64,000 nt of DNA. Source: Mycolicibacterium monacense. GTDB taxonomy: Bacteria; Actinomycetota; Actinomycetes; Mycobacteriales; Mycobacteriaceae. Location: assembly GCF_010731575.1 (NCBI RefSeq), contig NZ_AP022617.1:3968001-4032000 (forward strand), written 5' to 3'. The translations under genes were made by a program, and so were the position numbers. The notes beneath the pieces are model-generated. The model was not told where the DNA came from. It did no database searches and saw only the letters and a list, made by a program, of their open reading frames with translations. Below are positions 44,553 through 54,758 of the stretch, piece by piece (position 1 is the first letter of the stretch; every line of letters starts with the position of its first letter).

Positions 44553-46181
44553 TCAGTGCCGTTCGGTGTCACCGCCGCCGTAGGTGGTGCCGGCCGCGAA
44601 GCGTTGCGTCGACTCCGCCAGTACCTTGGCCACCCGGTCGGTGCCGGGCGGGGGGTCGGGGCGGAAGATCTTGGCCGTGGCGGGGGCTGCCTCCTGCGCG
44701 CGCGGGATGGCGATCGTCGGCGGTGCCTGGGACACCGCAGGCTCGACCGGCGGCGCCCACGAGTAGGTGGTGATCGTCGTCGTGGGGGCCGACTCCGGCT
44801 CCGGCGCAGTGTCTTTCGGTGCGACGGTGGTGCCTGTCGACCGGTCCGCCGTGCTGGTCACGAACGCGATCACGACCAGGGCGACGCCGAGCACACACAA
44901 CGCCACATCGAAGGTGCTGGTGATCTGTTGGCCCAGCGTGTTGCCGTACACCTCGGTGATCGCGTCCGGGTTCAACGGCGGCACCCGCGGCACCAGCGCC
45001 ACCCCCACGATGACCCGGCACACCGCCAGGACGAACAGCACGCCGTACCCGATGCTCAGCAACATCCGCGGCGCCGCCTTGCCCGAGCTGTTGAGGAACA
45101 GCCAGACCGCCACGACGGCCGCGACCAGGTCGAAGGCCATCAACGTGGTCGCGTAGTACGGCGGGGAAGGCAGGGCCAGTGCCGACGCCAGCATGAGATC
45201 CACGATCCGCAGCACCGCCGACCCGCCGCACCAGACGGCGATGAGAACCAAGCACTTTCGCGCCGCTGACCGCCAGACGTCGACCGCGTTCCGGTTGAGC
45301 GCGGCCAGCACAGTCACCGTCGCGATGGCGCCGGCTCCGGCCACCCACGCCAGGTAACCCTCGAATCCGACACCCGCGGTCGAGGTGTTCTGCGCGATGC
45401 CGTGGAAGGCGTCTAGGTCGCGCCCGACGGGCAGCAGCCACGTGAACACGCCGGCGACCAGTGCCGCACCCGCGAGCAGAACTGTGGCCAGCCCGGCCTC
45501 CCGGTTCGTCGACATGAGCCAACGGCTGGTGATGACCACCGGCAGCAGCGCGACGACGGCGTAGAGCACCGCGGCGACGGTGACCACGAGGTTCTGCGTC
45601 CCGGTCTCGGCGTTGCCGATCTGCGGGAGGACAAACCGGGTGCGCCAGTACAGGTTGAACGCGACCGCAGCGATCGCGAGAACCAGCGAGACTACGCCGA
45701 TGATCCGGCAGGCCTTGCTCCCAGAGCGGTCATCGCCGACGGCCGCGATCACCGGCGCCGCGCCGAGGAGCGCACCGCCGACCGCGAGCCATGCGCCTGG
45801 ACCCATTCCCGGTGGGACCTCAGCGGTTCCGCCCGCCCGTACCGCCTGCACCACTGCATAGACCAGGAATGCGAACGCCATGGCCAGCATCGGGCAGTTC
45901 AACGTGATTCGCAGCCGGTTCAGCGTCGCGAGATCACTTTCGTCCCTGTTGATTCCGCGGCCCACGTGGGTCAGGACCAGCGCGGCCAACGACGTCAGCG
46001 CCGCCACGATCAGCAGGCCCATGATCCAGCCGGGGCTGCCGGCGATGGTGATCCCGGTAGCGATGTTCCACGGCAGCAGGACCGCCAGCGTCACCAGCAC
46101 CGCGGCGACCGCGTCACGGATGACGTTGGCCCGGTGCAGCCGTTGGGACGCCGTGGCCGGGTCTTCGATTGCGTTGCTCAT
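44553..46181 (-). CDS. Polytopic membrane protein with Pro-rich cytoplasmic tail
   Basis: ATG 46181 with GGAG upstream gives 542 residues. About ten to eleven hydrophobic helices occupy residues 20-430, beginning DAVAAVLVTLAVLLPWNIAT. The last ~110 residues are Pro/Thr/Ala-rich and disordered-looking (APEPESAPTTTITTYSW). No known transporter motif is seen. It has the helix count of the T7SS channel protein EccD but not its ubiquitin-like N-terminus, so that role is only a suggestion. It lies 18 nt after the DUF7159 gene and 86 nt before the VWA gene, so all five minus-strand genes may form one operon. Confidence 0.7.
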   Translation of the reverse strand: MSNAIEDPATASQRLHRANVIRDAVAAVLVTLAVLLPWNIATGITIAGSPGWIMGLLIVAALTSLAALVLTHVGRGINRDESDLATLNRLRITLNCPMLAMAFAFLVYAVVQAVRAGGTAEVPPGMGPGAWLAVGGALLGAAPVIAAVGDDRSGSKACRIIGVVSLVLAIAAVAFNLYWRTRFVLPQIGNAETGTQNLVVTVAAVLYAVVALLPVVITSRWLMSTNREAGLATVLLAGAALVAGVFTWLLPVGRDLDAFHGIAQNTSTAGVGFEGYLAWVAGAGAIATVTVLAALNRNAVDVWRSAARKCLVLIAVWCGGSAVLRIVDLMLASALALPSPPYYATTLMAFDLVAAVVAVWLFLNSSGKAAPRMLLSIGYGVLFVLAVCRVIVGVALVPRVPPLNPDAITEVYGNTLGQQITSTFDVALCVLGVALVVIAFVTSTADRSTGTTVAPKDTAPEPESAPTTTITTYSWAPPVEPAVSQAPPTIAIPRAQEAAPATAKIFRPDPPPGTDRVAKVLAESTQRFAAGTTYGGGDTERH

Positions 46182-46199
46182 CACCGATCTCCGATACCG

Positions 46200-48581
46200 C
46201 TAGTTGCTTCCGGATCCGAACAGCCCACCGCCGAACGGCAATTCGGGCAGTTCGAAGGACGGCAGATCCGGCACCGAGGGTGCTGCCGGCGCCTCGGGTT
46301 CCGGGGCGAACGTCGGGATCTCCAGCTTCGGCAACTCGAACGACGGCAGCGAGGGCTGCTGCACGGGCGGCGAGGGCGGTTCGTACACCGGAACCTCCGG
46401 AACGTCCGGCACGGGGATCTCGAACTTGGGCTCCGGGATCACGACCGGGGGCTCGGGCGCCTCCAACACCCGCTCCGGAATCTTCGGCGACGGCTTGGGT
46501 AGCTCAATCACCGGGTCCGGCAGATCGACGGGCGGCGGCTTGGGCAGCTCCACCGCCGGCTTCGGCAGCTCCACCGCCGGCTTGGGCAGACCCACCTCGG
46601 GCTTGGGCAGACCCACCTCGGGTGCGATCCCGCCCGGGTTCAGTCGCGTGACGGGACCGTCGGGCGACGGGCCGGCGCCCGGGATGTTCACAGGCGGCGT
46701 CGATCCCGATGGCGGGCCGTCGCCCGGGAGCACACTCGAGACGTCGATCCCTTTCTCGGGCAGATCCACCCCCGAACCCGGGACCAGACCCTCGGACACG
46801 GTCCCGGGGTCGATGACCGGACGCGTGCCTTTGGTACCGGGCAGCGATTCGCCGACCTCCGGCGACAGAATTCCGCCGAGGATGGGTGCCGGCGTCCCCT
46901 CACCCGGCCCACCCGTCGGGACGAGCCCCTGCAGGGCCGTCGTGTCGACGATCTTGGTGTCGACAGGCAGCACGTCCTTGGCGACGGTGTCCACGGCGCC
47001 CGTCTTGAAGATTTGAGGCGGTATCGCATTGATGTCCGTCGAGGTGCCCTCGAGGGTGTCGGCGACGTCGAACAGCTCGCCCTTGGTCTGAGGGACGAGG
47101 GCTACTCGACCGAGATCGCTCAGATCCGGGAATGCGCCGGAATTCCCGGCGACGGAGTTGACCGCGTTCAGTCCGGCGCTGGTGGTGCCCGCGACCGCGT
47201 CGATCGCGGTTTGGCTCAGCAGCCGCATGTTGCCGACCAGCGCCAGCACCTGGCAAGGACTCCACCGCGTGAAGTCCGGAATCAACCGGGTCACGTACCC
47301 GGAGGCATCCGGGACACTGCCGGGCCCCACGATGCCTTGCGGCTGGATCGCGGCGCTGAACTGCGTGGCGTCCGGCACCACGCCGACCGTTCCGTCCCGG
47401 TAGAGCTTGATGACCTCGGCGCCGGCGTCCCCGGTACCGCGCGAGGCGTTGAGCATCTGCGGCCGGAAGGTGCGGGCCTCGGGCTCGACACCCGGCGGCG
47501 GCACCTCCTCGATCATCGTCCAGCCCGGCCCGTCCGGGGTCACGCCCTGTCCCGGAGCCACCGGAAAGTACTTGCCCGCCAACGAATCGTCGGTCAGCCG
47601 AACCGCCTGCTCCCGCACGTCGGGACGGATGTTGAGCGCGACGGTCACCGCCAGCGCGGCGAAGCCGACGACCACCACCGCGGCCACCGTGCTGCCCAGA
47701 AGCAGCGCCCGCGGCCGGTCCGCCGGAGCGGCCGCCTCCTCCGCGGATTCCTCGACCTCGTAGTCCTGCGAATCCACGGCGCTCAACGGTCGCATCGGGG
47801 TCTGCATCGGCACGGCGGCATCGGCGATGCCGAAATCCTCCGCGTCGTCGACCTGTGAGTACGCCAACTGCTGCGCCTGGGGGCTCAGCATGGTGTCACC
47901 CCAGTTCATCGAGTCGATCAGAGCCTGTCCCGCAACGGAATTCCCCGGCCGCCGGGTTCCCGCCAGCGCCGCGCCGCGCGCGATCGCGGACTCCGGGTCG
48001 TCCACGAACTGCAACGGCACCGGCGACACCGCCTGCAGATCGGCGGTCAGCGCGTCGTCGACGGGTGCACCGAGCACGATCACGCTGGTCGCTCCGCCGG
48101 GTTCCTCGCCGAAGCGTTCCAACAGCGTCCGGTAGGCCGCGCCCCGGTCACCGCCGGTCACCGGTTCGACCGCGATCAGTGAGGTGGTGTCGGCGGCCGC
48201 GTCGACGATCGTCAGGGCGGCGGTGTCCGCATCGCTGGTCAGCGTCGCGGTGGTGTCGCCGCCGACCAGGCTGCGGGTCACCTCGGTGACCGCATCGGAG
48301 CGCGACACCACGGTCACGTTGGTCAGATCGGCGTCGATCAGGGCATCGCGCACGCCGGCCGCCGTATCGGGGTCCGCGCTGCAGACACTGGTACCGACGA
48401 GCCGGTGCCCGGACTCGGTCAACATGCGGTCGGTCGATGCCAGCGCCGACACCACCGCGTCGACTGGCTGGTTCGACAGGTCGATCGCGGACTGGTCGAT
48501 GACCGCGTGCGGGGCGGTCGCGTCGAGTAGCGCGATCCGCGCTTCCGCCTTGTCCAGCACTACCCCGAGCGTCACGTCCAT
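46200..48581 (-). CDS. DUF7159-type membrane protein with Pro-rich periplasmic region
   Basis: The 793-residue protein begins with a DUF7159-like domain (MDVTLGVVLDKAEARIALLD) of ~220 residues with an actin/HSP70-like ATPase feel, common in mycobacterial envelope proteins. A linker and one membrane helix (about 290-312, LLLGSTVAAVVVVGFAALAV) follow. An extracytoplasmic domain spans about 320-560. A proline-rich tail with tandem LPKP-type repeats runs from ~640 to ~700. The layout (cytoplasmic domain, single helix, large outer domain) is like EccB of ESX systems but the sequence is not. It heads a minus-strand gene set and is divergent from the translocase side of the locus. Confidence 0.75.
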   Translation of the reverse strand: MDVTLGVVLDKAEARIALLDATAPHAVIDQSAIDLSNQPVDAVVSALASTDRMLTESGHRLVGTSVCSADPDTAAGVRDALIDADLTNVTVVSRSDAVTEVTRSLVGGDTTATLTSDADTAALTIVDAAADTTSLIAVEPVTGGDRGAAYRTLLERFGEEPGGATSVIVLGAPVDDALTADLQAVSPVPLQFVDDPESAIARGAALAGTRRPGNSVAGQALIDSMNWGDTMLSPQAQQLAYSQVDDAEDFGIADAAVPMQTPMRPLSAVDSQDYEVEESAEEAAAPADRPRALLLGSTVAAVVVVGFAALAVTVALNIRPDVREQAVRLTDDSLAGKYFPVAPGQGVTPDGPGWTMIEEVPPPGVEPEARTFRPQMLNASRGTGDAGAEVIKLYRDGTVGVVPDATQFSAAIQPQGIVGPGSVPDASGYVTRLIPDFTRWSPCQVLALVGNMRLLSQTAIDAVAGTTSAGLNAVNSVAGNSGAFPDLSDLGRVALVPQTKGELFDVADTLEGTSTDINAIPPQIFKTGAVDTVAKDVLPVDTKIVDTTALQGLVPTGGPGEGTPAPILGGILSPEVGESLPGTKGTRPVIDPGTVSEGLVPGSGVDLPEKGIDVSSVLPGDGPPSGSTPPVNIPGAGPSPDGPVTRLNPGGIAPEVGLPKPEVGLPKPAVELPKPAVELPKPPPVDLPDPVIELPKPSPKIPERVLEAPEPPVVIPEPKFEIPVPDVPEVPVYEPPSPPVQQPSLPSFELPKLEIPTFAPEPEAPAAPSVPDLPSFELPELPFGGGLFGSGSN
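46541..46624 (-). repeat. Four 21-bp tandem repeats encoding (A/E)V(E/G)LPKP
   Basis: Within the DUF7159 gene, four successive 7-codon units read EVGLPKP twice and AVELPKP twice. The two pairs are nearly identical in DNA, so unit number may vary between strains. They probably form an extended cell-wall-spanning rod. Confidence 0.75.
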
Positions 48582-48778
48582 CCCGAGTTCCCCATCTCTC
48601 TATAACGCTGCGAAATATCTCTGGCCGTCTCGCCGGTAGTGCAGGCAGACTTTAAAGCCTCATTAGTTGCGATGTGAGCAAACCAGTCATCGCAGCCGCG
48701 ACTCATCCTCACATTTGCACCTTCGGCCCAGGTATCCGTCGTTCGGTCGACGCGGTCAATATTTGCGAATGCGAACAT

Positions 48779-49123
48779 TTACCGCACCGCCCCCGGCTCC
48801 GGCAGATAGAGGTACAGGCCGACGACCACGGCGCCGACCACCACGTACACCCCACTGATGACCATCGCGGCGCGGGCCAGACCCGACCCGCCCTGACCAG
48901 ATGTCTCGATCTGACGGTGCGCCACATAGGACAGCGGCAGCGTGAACAGCGCCGTAACCAGCCCGAACACGAGAGTGGTGACGAACGTGGCGACCGCCAG
49001 TCGATTGAGCGGCGGTGCCGGCGACAACTCGGGGGCAGTGAATCCGGCGGCCGGCGCCCACGTGGCGCCGCCGGAGATGTAACCCGCGCCGAACCTGCCG
49101 GGCGGCAGCGTCGAGTCAGCCAC
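48779..49123 (-). CDS. DUF4190-type small membrane protein
   Basis: GTG 49123 with AGGAGGG about 8 nt upstream gives 114 residues. An unstructured N-terminal ~40 residues precedes two helices (LAVATFVTTLVFGLVTALFTLPLSYVA and AAMVISGVYVVVGAVVVGLYLYL) joined by a short RQIETSGQGG loop, the usual DUF4190 layout. The function of these proteins is unknown. It is separated from the DUF7159 gene by about 200 nt that probably holds that gene's promoter. Confidence 0.75.
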   Translation of the reverse strand: MADSTLPPGRFGAGYISGGATWAPAAGFTAPELSPAPPLNRLAVATFVTTLVFGLVTALFTLPLSYVAHRQIETSGQGGSGLARAAMVISGVYVVVGAVVVGLYLYLPEPGAVR

Positions 49124-49355
49124 CGCGCGTGCCCTCCTGACGGTCGTACGGGTTTGCCAGGAAAGAGTTTCTCATGTGCCTCTCAGGTTGAGGCAATCGT
49201 ACGATCGGGCGACAGCGATTCCCGCCCGATCCGTCCGGCAAAGACTAATCTCTTCACGACCGCGCACCCGCCCACAAGCTCGGTGCGCAGGTTTCACCCA
49301 TCACAACCCGATCACGGATACGTACGTCGAGTTCGGCGCGGAACGGAGTCAGCTG

Positions 49356-50030
49356 GTGGCGGGACAGCCAGGCGGTGCGGCGCTTTCGTGCCCGCAGTGT
49401 GGCTCCGGCCTGCCGCCGCACGCCCGGTTCTGCGGGACGTGCGGTCAAACCCTCAGCGGCCGCATCCTCGTCCCACGTCCGCGGGCCCGCGCTGCGCCCG
49501 TCGACGAGCCGGCCACGCCGCCGGACACGGTGACACCTGCGGGCGGCGGGGTCCGTTGCGCTGCATCACTACTCGATCTGGCCGTCATGATCAGCCCGGC
49601 CATGCCGCTGTCCACCGCCGGCGCCGTCCTCGGCGTGGCCGAGGTCGTCTACGTCGTCGTGCCGGTCGCGTTCGTGGCGGTGTGGATCTGGCTGCAGATC
49701 TGGCAGGGCCTGACGGGCAACACCTTCGGGAAGGCCATGCTGGGGTTACGGCTTGTCCGCGCCGCCGACCACCGGCCGCCGGGGGTTGGCGCCACGGTAC
49801 TGCGCGGCCTGGCGTTCGTCGCCACTCTCGGCCTGGCCGGCCTGCCGGTGCTGCTGAGCCCTCAACCCGCCGCCGCGTGGCATGACCGGCTCAGCGGCCT
49901 CGGCGTGCTCGACGTGACGACCGGCGCGAACCCGCTGGGCCAACCCCGACAACGCACGCTGCGCCGGACGCCCAACCGCGGACTCAACCGGGTCGTGTCA
50001 CCGGTTCCCGTATCAGGGAGACGCGGGTAG
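49356..50030 (+). CDS. RDD-family membrane protein with N-terminal zinc ribbon
   Basis: The start is GTG 49356 (GGAG upstream), giving 224 residues. The N-terminus is a zinc ribbon with two CxxC pairs (LSCPQCGSG and ARFCGTCGQT). An RDD domain follows with an Arg at the start of the first helix (GGVRCAASLLDLAV), the motif GNTFGKAMLGLRLV and a last Asp region (WHDRLSGLGVL). RDD proteins are small membrane proteins, some of them sodium/proton carriers. It is directly followed (TAGATG) by the FHA-FtsK translocase gene, so it is likely co-translated and part of the same machine. Confidence 0.8.
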   Translation: MAGQPGGAALSCPQCGSGLPPHARFCGTCGQTLSGRILVPRPRARAAPVDEPATPPDTVTPAGGGVRCAASLLDLAVMISPAMPLSTAGAVLGVAEVVYVVVPVAFVAVWIWLQIWQGLTGNTFGKAMLGLRLVRAADHRPPGVGATVLRGLAFVATLGLAGLPVLLSPQPAAAWHDRLSGLGVLDVTTGANPLGQPRQRTLRRTPNRGLNRVVSPVPVSGRRG

Positions 50031-53000
50031 ATGCAGGCCAAATTCATCCTCCGCCGGCCAGACGACAGCAGAGCGCAGCTCGCCATCACCGCCGACGCCA
50101 CCGCGACGGTGGCCGAACTGGCTCAGGCGTTGGCCGCCGGCGACCCCGATCAGCGTCAACCGCCACCCGGCACCGGGCTCACCCTCAAGGTCGAACACAC
50201 CGCCTTCGACCGCGGCGCGGCCGGACGGCTGTTGGATCCGGCACGCAGCCTCACCGATTCGGGTCTGCAGTCGGGGTCGACGGTCAGCCTCGCGGCGGCG
50301 CCGACGGTCACCCACGGCCGCAGGCGGGGCCGCACCGCGGCCGTCGCCCGCATCCTCGACGGCCCCGACGCGGGACTTGAATTTCCTCTGCCGCAGGGTA
50401 ACTCATCTGTGGGCACGGGCCTCACCAACGACGTCACCCTCACCGACCACGGGCTCACCGACGTCCACGCGGCGATCACCGTCGGGGAGAGCATCGAGAT
50501 CGTCAACCTGGCCGGGCCGTCGGGGGTCTGCATCGGCGGCCAGCCGGTGCAACGCGCGATCGTGGGGGCCGGCGACGTCGTGCAACTGGCCGCCACCTCG
50601 CTGGCGATCCTGCCCACCCTGCGGCCCGGGACCACCCAGACCGACAGCGTGGCCATCGAGTTCAACCGGTCACCTCGGGTGGTGGCCCGGTTCGACGAGC
50701 ACGAGTTCACCGCACCCAGACCACCACAACCCCCCGAACCGGCCCGCTTCCCCATCATCTCGGTACTCGCGCCACTGATCATGGGGCTCATCCTGTTCGC
50801 GGTGACCCGCAGCATGCTCGCCGTGGTGTTCATCGCGCTGAGTCCAGTGCTGATGGTCGGCATGTACATCGACACGAAACTGCAGGCGCGCAGGCGCCAG
50901 GAGAACGAGGCGAAACGGTTCGCCGACTCGCTGCGCGCCCTTGCCGGCGAGCTCACCGAGGCCCAGCGGGTCGAGCGCGCCGTGCGGCTGGCCGAAGCCC
51001 CCGCGCTGGGCCAGGTTGTCGAGGCGATCCACCGGCTCGGGCCGCTGCTGTGGACGCACCGCCCGGAACACCCCGCCTTCCTCACCGTGCGGCTCGGGCT
51101 CGGGGATGCGGCCTCCCGCTGCCGGATCCGGTTGTCGGACAACGATAGCGCCGAGATCGAACACACCGCGCAACTCAACGATCTGCAGAGCCGGTTCAGC
51201 ACGGTCGAGGATGTGCCGATCGTGGCGAACCTGCGCGAATCCGGTGCGTTGGGCATCTGCGGGCCGCGCGGCGTGGTCGACGGCGTCGCCCGCGGCATCG
51301 TCATGCAGCTCGCCGGACTGCACTCCCCGGCCGATCTCGCGATCACCGCGTTCAGCTCCCCGCAGTCCCGGGCGTCGTGGCAGTGGCTGGAGTGGATGCC
51401 GCACACCGGCTCGATTCACAGCCCGCTGTCGGGCAACCACCTGACCGACAGCGCCAACGGTGGGCAGGCGCTGCTGTCGCGTCTCGAGGACCTCGTGAAA
51501 CAGCGAGCCGCTCGCGAAACACTCAGTGGCGACGACACATTGGTCGTTCCGGCCGTGATCGTGCTCGTGGAGGACACCGCGCCCATCGACCGGTCCCGAC
51601 TCACCCGACTGGCAGAACAGGGCGGGCCGGTCGGTGTGTACGTGGTGTGGGTGGCCACCCAGGTCGAGAGCCTGCCCGCCGCGTGCCGCACCTTCGTGCT
51701 CATCGAGAACGAGTCCGAAGGCGCCACCGTGGGCCACGTCCGCCACGGCCGACACACCTTCCCGGTGGCCTGCGAGAGCATCGAGGTCGCCGACGCCCGG
51801 CAGGTCGCGCTGCTGCTGGCACCGGTGGTCGACGTGGGCGCGGCTGTCGAGGACGCAACCGACCTGCCGCGCTCGGTGTCGTATCTGACGCTGGCAGGCA
51901 CTCGGATGGCCTCCGACCCGGCAGCCGTCGTCGCACAGTGGGTCTCCAACGAATCCGTGCTGACCCGCATCGGCAGGCCGCGCCCGCCCGCCGGTCAATC
52001 GGCCGGTCTGCGGGCGCTGGTGGGTTCTACCGGAGCCCAGGAGCTCCACCTCGATCTGCGCGAACACGGTCCGCACGCCCTGGTCGGCGGGACCACCGGA
52101 TCAGGCAAGAGCGAGTTCCTGCAGTCGTGGATCATGGGCATGGCCGCCGCGCACAGCCCCGATCGGGTGAGCTTCCTGCTGGTCGACTACAAGGGCGGCA
52201 CCGCGTTCGCCGACTGCGTCGGGCTGCCGCACACCGTCGGCCTGGTCACCGACCTCACCCCGCACCTGGTGCGCCGGGCGCTGACCTCGCTCGGCGCCGA
52301 GATCCGCCGTCGCGAACAGCTTCTCAACGTCAAACGCGCGAAGGACCTGATCTCGCTCGAACAGACCGGTGATCCTGATACGCCGCCGAGCCTGATCATC
52401 ATCGTCGACGAGTTCGCCGCGCTGGCCTCCGAGGTGCCGGAGTTCGTCGACGGGGTCATCGACGTCGCGCAGCGCGGCCGCTCACTCGGACTGCATCTGG
52501 TGCTCGCAACCCAGCGACCGGCCGGGGTGATCCGCGAGAACCTGCGCGCCAACACCAACCTGCGGATCGCGCTGCGCCTCAACGATATCGACGATTCGCT
52601 CGATGTCATCGACGATCCGATCGCCGCATCGTTCCCGCCCGAGATCCCCGGCCGGGCGGTCGCCAGGACGGGCCCGGGACGGCTGACCGCATTCCAGGCG
52701 GCCTACGTCGGCGGCTGGACCAGCGAACAGCCCGCGCAGGCCCCGATCGAGATCTCCGAATTCGTCTTCGGCCGCCGCCGGCCATGGCACAACCCGACCG
52801 CCGCCAAGGGTGCGGTCCGACCGAGCGGCCCGACCGACATTGCGCGGATGGTCGGCACCGTCCGCGCCGCGACGCAGCATCTGCGAATCCCGTTGCCGCG
52901 CAGACCGTGGCTGCCCCCGCTGCAGGCCACCTACGCGCTCGAGGACCTCGCCCCGCAGTCCGACGGCCCCGCGCTGGTGATCGGCACGTGCGACGTTCCG

Positions 53001-54434
53001 ACCGAACAGACCCAGACTGTCGAGACGTTCTCCCCCGACGACGCCGGAAACATGGCGATCATCGGCACCGGCGGCGCCGGTAAGTCGACCGCTCTGCGCA
53101 CCTTGGCGATCTCGGCGGCGCTCAACCCGCACGACGGGCCCGCCCACGTCTACGGGCTCGACTTCGCCTCCGGCAGCCTGAAGATGCTCGAGGCGCTGCC
53201 GCACGTTGCGGCCGTCGTCGGCGCAGACGACGAGGAACGCATGGGCCGTATCCTGCGCCGCCTCACCGCGCTGTTGGAGAACCGGGCGCGCCGCTTCGCC
53301 CGCGTCAACGCCTCCACACTCACCGAGTACCGCAGGCTGGCCGACCCCGACGAACCGCGGGTACTGCTGCTCGTCGATGCCATCGGCCCGTTCCGCGAAC
53401 AGTACGAACACGTTTCGCACACACCGTTCTTCGCGATGCTCAGCCAGCTCGCCTCCGACGGCCGGATGTTGGGCATCCACGTCGTCATCACCGCCGACCG
53501 CCCGGCCGCCATTCCGTCCTCGCTGGCGTCGACGATTCAGCGGCGTCTGGTGCTGCGGCTGGCGTCCGACGACGACTACGTGCTCGCGGGAGTGAGCGGC
53601 GACATCCTGTCGGCCACCTCACCCCAGGGCCGGGCCATCCTCGACGGACGCGAACTACAGGTCGCCGTGTTCGGCGGCGACGCCAACGTGGCCGTGCAGG
53701 CCCGCGCGATCGAGCGGTTGGCCGAGCAGATGCGGCGCGACCGGTTCGCCGCGCCCAAACCGGTGGAGCGGCTCTCCGACCGCATCGAGTTCGACGCGCT
53801 GCCGGTCAGCACACCGACCGGTGCGGCGGTGATCGGGGTGGCCGACGAATCGCTTGCCCCACTCGGCATCACCCCCGCTGGGGTGTTCATGGTGACCGGA
53901 CCGCCCGGCAGCGGCCGCTCCACCGCCCTGGTCACCCTCGCGCAGGCCGTCCGCCGGCAGCACCCATCCGCGCAGATCGTGCACCTCGCTCCGTCCGTGT
54001 CGACCATCGCCGGTCTGGACGTCTGGTCGAGCACGGCGACCGGACAGGACCCGGTCATAGACCTGGTGAACCGGCTGACGCTCGCCCCGCCCCCGCGTGG
54101 CACCGGTGAGCTGATGGTGGTCATCGAGGGCATCGCCGACTTCGGCGGCACCGCCGCGGAGAACGAACTGGCGCGCCTGATCAAGACGATCGGCGACGCC
54201 GCGCTCGTCGTCGGCGAATCCGAGGTGTCTGGTTGGGGTCAGGCGTGGTTGCTGGCGCAGCCGTTCAAGACGGCCAGGCGCGGAATGCTGCTGTGGCCCA
54301 GCGGTGTCGAGGCCGACAGCTTGTTCAACACCTCGATCGGCGTGATCCGCCGCAGTGACTTCCCGCCCGGGCGGGGCGTGCTCATCGAGCGCGGTAAGGG
54401 GGTGTGGATGCAGGTGGCGCAACCCGTGATCTGA
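50031..54434 (+). CDS. FHA-domain FtsK/SpoIIIE translocase, EssC/EccC-like
   Basis: At 1467 residues this is the presumed motor of a type-VII-like secretion system. Order: a beta-grasp-like region (1-90); an FHA domain (~105-200, SSVGTGLTNDVTLTDHGLTD); two membrane helices (~245-280); then three FtsK-type ATPase domains. The first has GGTTGSGKSEF (about 686) and Walker B IIIVDEFAAL (about 791). The second has GTGGAGKSTAL (about 1011) with a weak Walker B (LLVDAIGPF). The third has GPPGSGRSTAL (about 1287), where Arg replaces the Walker Lys. An FHA N-terminus is typical of EssC in T7SSb of Firmicutes; mycobacterial EccC lacks it. It stands 42 nt before a WXG100 substrate gene. An active first ATPase and degenerate others match T7SS motors. 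Confidence 0.9.
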   Translation: MQAKFILRRPDDSRAQLAITADATATVAELAQALAAGDPDQRQPPPGTGLTLKVEHTAFDRGAAGRLLDPARSLTDSGLQSGSTVSLAAAPTVTHGRRRGRTAAVARILDGPDAGLEFPLPQGNSSVGTGLTNDVTLTDHGLTDVHAAITVGESIEIVNLAGPSGVCIGGQPVQRAIVGAGDVVQLAATSLAILPTLRPGTTQTDSVAIEFNRSPRVVARFDEHEFTAPRPPQPPEPARFPIISVLAPLIMGLILFAVTRSMLAVVFIALSPVLMVGMYIDTKLQARRRQENEAKRFADSLRALAGELTEAQRVERAVRLAEAPALGQVVEAIHRLGPLLWTHRPEHPAFLTVRLGLGDAASRCRIRLSDNDSAEIEHTAQLNDLQSRFSTVEDVPIVANLRESGALGICGPRGVVDGVARGIVMQLAGLHSPADLAITAFSSPQSRASWQWLEWMPHTGSIHSPLSGNHLTDSANGGQALLSRLEDLVKQRAARETLSGDDTLVVPAVIVLVEDTAPIDRSRLTRLAEQGGPVGVYVVWVATQVESLPAACRTFVLIENESEGATVGHVRHGRHTFPVACESIEVADARQVALLLAPVVDVGAAVEDATDLPRSVSYLTLAGTRMASDPAAVVAQWVSNESVLTRIGRPRPPAGQSAGLRALVGSTGAQELHLDLREHGPHALVGGTTGSGKSEFLQSWIMGMAAAHSPDRVSFLLVDYKGGTAFADCVGLPHTVGLVTDLTPHLVRRALTSLGAEIRRREQLLNVKRAKDLISLEQTGDPDTPPSLIIIVDEFAALASEVPEFVDGVIDVAQRGRSLGLHLVLATQRPAGVIRENLRANTNLRIALRLNDIDDSLDVIDDPIAASFPPEIPGRAVARTGPGRLTAFQAAYVGGWTSEQPAQAPIEISEFVFGRRRPWHNPTAAKGAVRPSGPTDIARMVGTVRAATQHLRIPLPRRPWLPPLQATYALEDLAPQSDGPALVIGTCDVPTEQTQTVETFSPDDAGNMAIIGTGGAGKSTALRTLAISAALNPHDGPAHVYGLDFASGSLKMLEALPHVAAVVGADDEERMGRILRRLTALLENRARRFARVNASTLTEYRRLADPDEPRVLLLVDAIGPFREQYEHVSHTPFFAMLSQLASDGRMLGIHVVITADRPAAIPSSLASTIQRRLVLRLASDDDYVLAGVSGDILSATSPQGRAILDGRELQVAVFGGDANVAVQARAIERLAEQMRRDRFAAPKPVERLSDRIEFDALPVSTPTGAAVIGVADESLAPLGITPAGVFMVTGPPGSGRSTALVTLAQAVRRQHPSAQIVHLAPSVSTIAGLDVWSSTATGQDPVIDLVNRLTLAPPPRGTGELMVVIEGIADFGGTAAENELARLIKTIGDAALVVGESEVSGWGQAWLLAQPFKTARRGMLLWPSGVEADSLFNTSIGVIRRSDFPPGRGVLIERGKGVWMQVAQPVI

Positions 54435-54476
54435 CCACACAGCACGACAACGAAGAACGACACATAGGAGGAAGAC

Positions 54477-54740
54477 ATGGCACTTTTCGGGCAGGACATC
54501 GATCAGGTACGTCAGTTGGCGACGCAGCTCAACGCGAAGGCGGGCGACATCGAGGGCGTCATCGCGCAGCTGACGTCGGCGGTCAACTCGGTGCAGTGGA
54601 TGGGACCCGACGCCGAACGGTTCAAGGCCGACTGGCAGGGCCAGCACGTGCCGCAGCTGCGCCAGGTCGTCACCGCACTGCAGAACGCTTCGCAGAACGC
54701 CAACCGCAACGCCACCGAGCAGCAGCAGGCCAGCGTCTAG
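54477..54740 (+). CDS. WXG100-family (EsxA-like) secreted protein
   Basis: This 87-residue helical hairpin protein has a W-x-G turn (VQWMGPDAERFKADW) in the middle and no signal peptide, the mark of ESAT-6/CFP-10-type substrates. AGGAGG precedes the ATG by 5-6 nt, the strongest ribosome site in the locus, implying high expression. WXG100 proteins dimerise with themselves or a partner; the second WXG-type protein here is the N-terminus of the following lipase. The hairpin just after the stop may limit read-through or stabilise the mRNA. Confidence 0.93.
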   Translation: MALFGQDIDQVRQLATQLNAKAGDIEGVIAQLTSAVNSVQWMGPDAERFKADWQGQHVPQLRQVVTALQNASQNANRNATEQQQASV

Positions 54741-54758
54741 GCACGAACCACGAATTCG

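Noticed and set aside
48572..48778. 68-codon minus-strand frame ahead of the DUF7159 gene
   Set aside because: Overlaps the DUF7159 start, no motif; this stretch is more likely the promoter.
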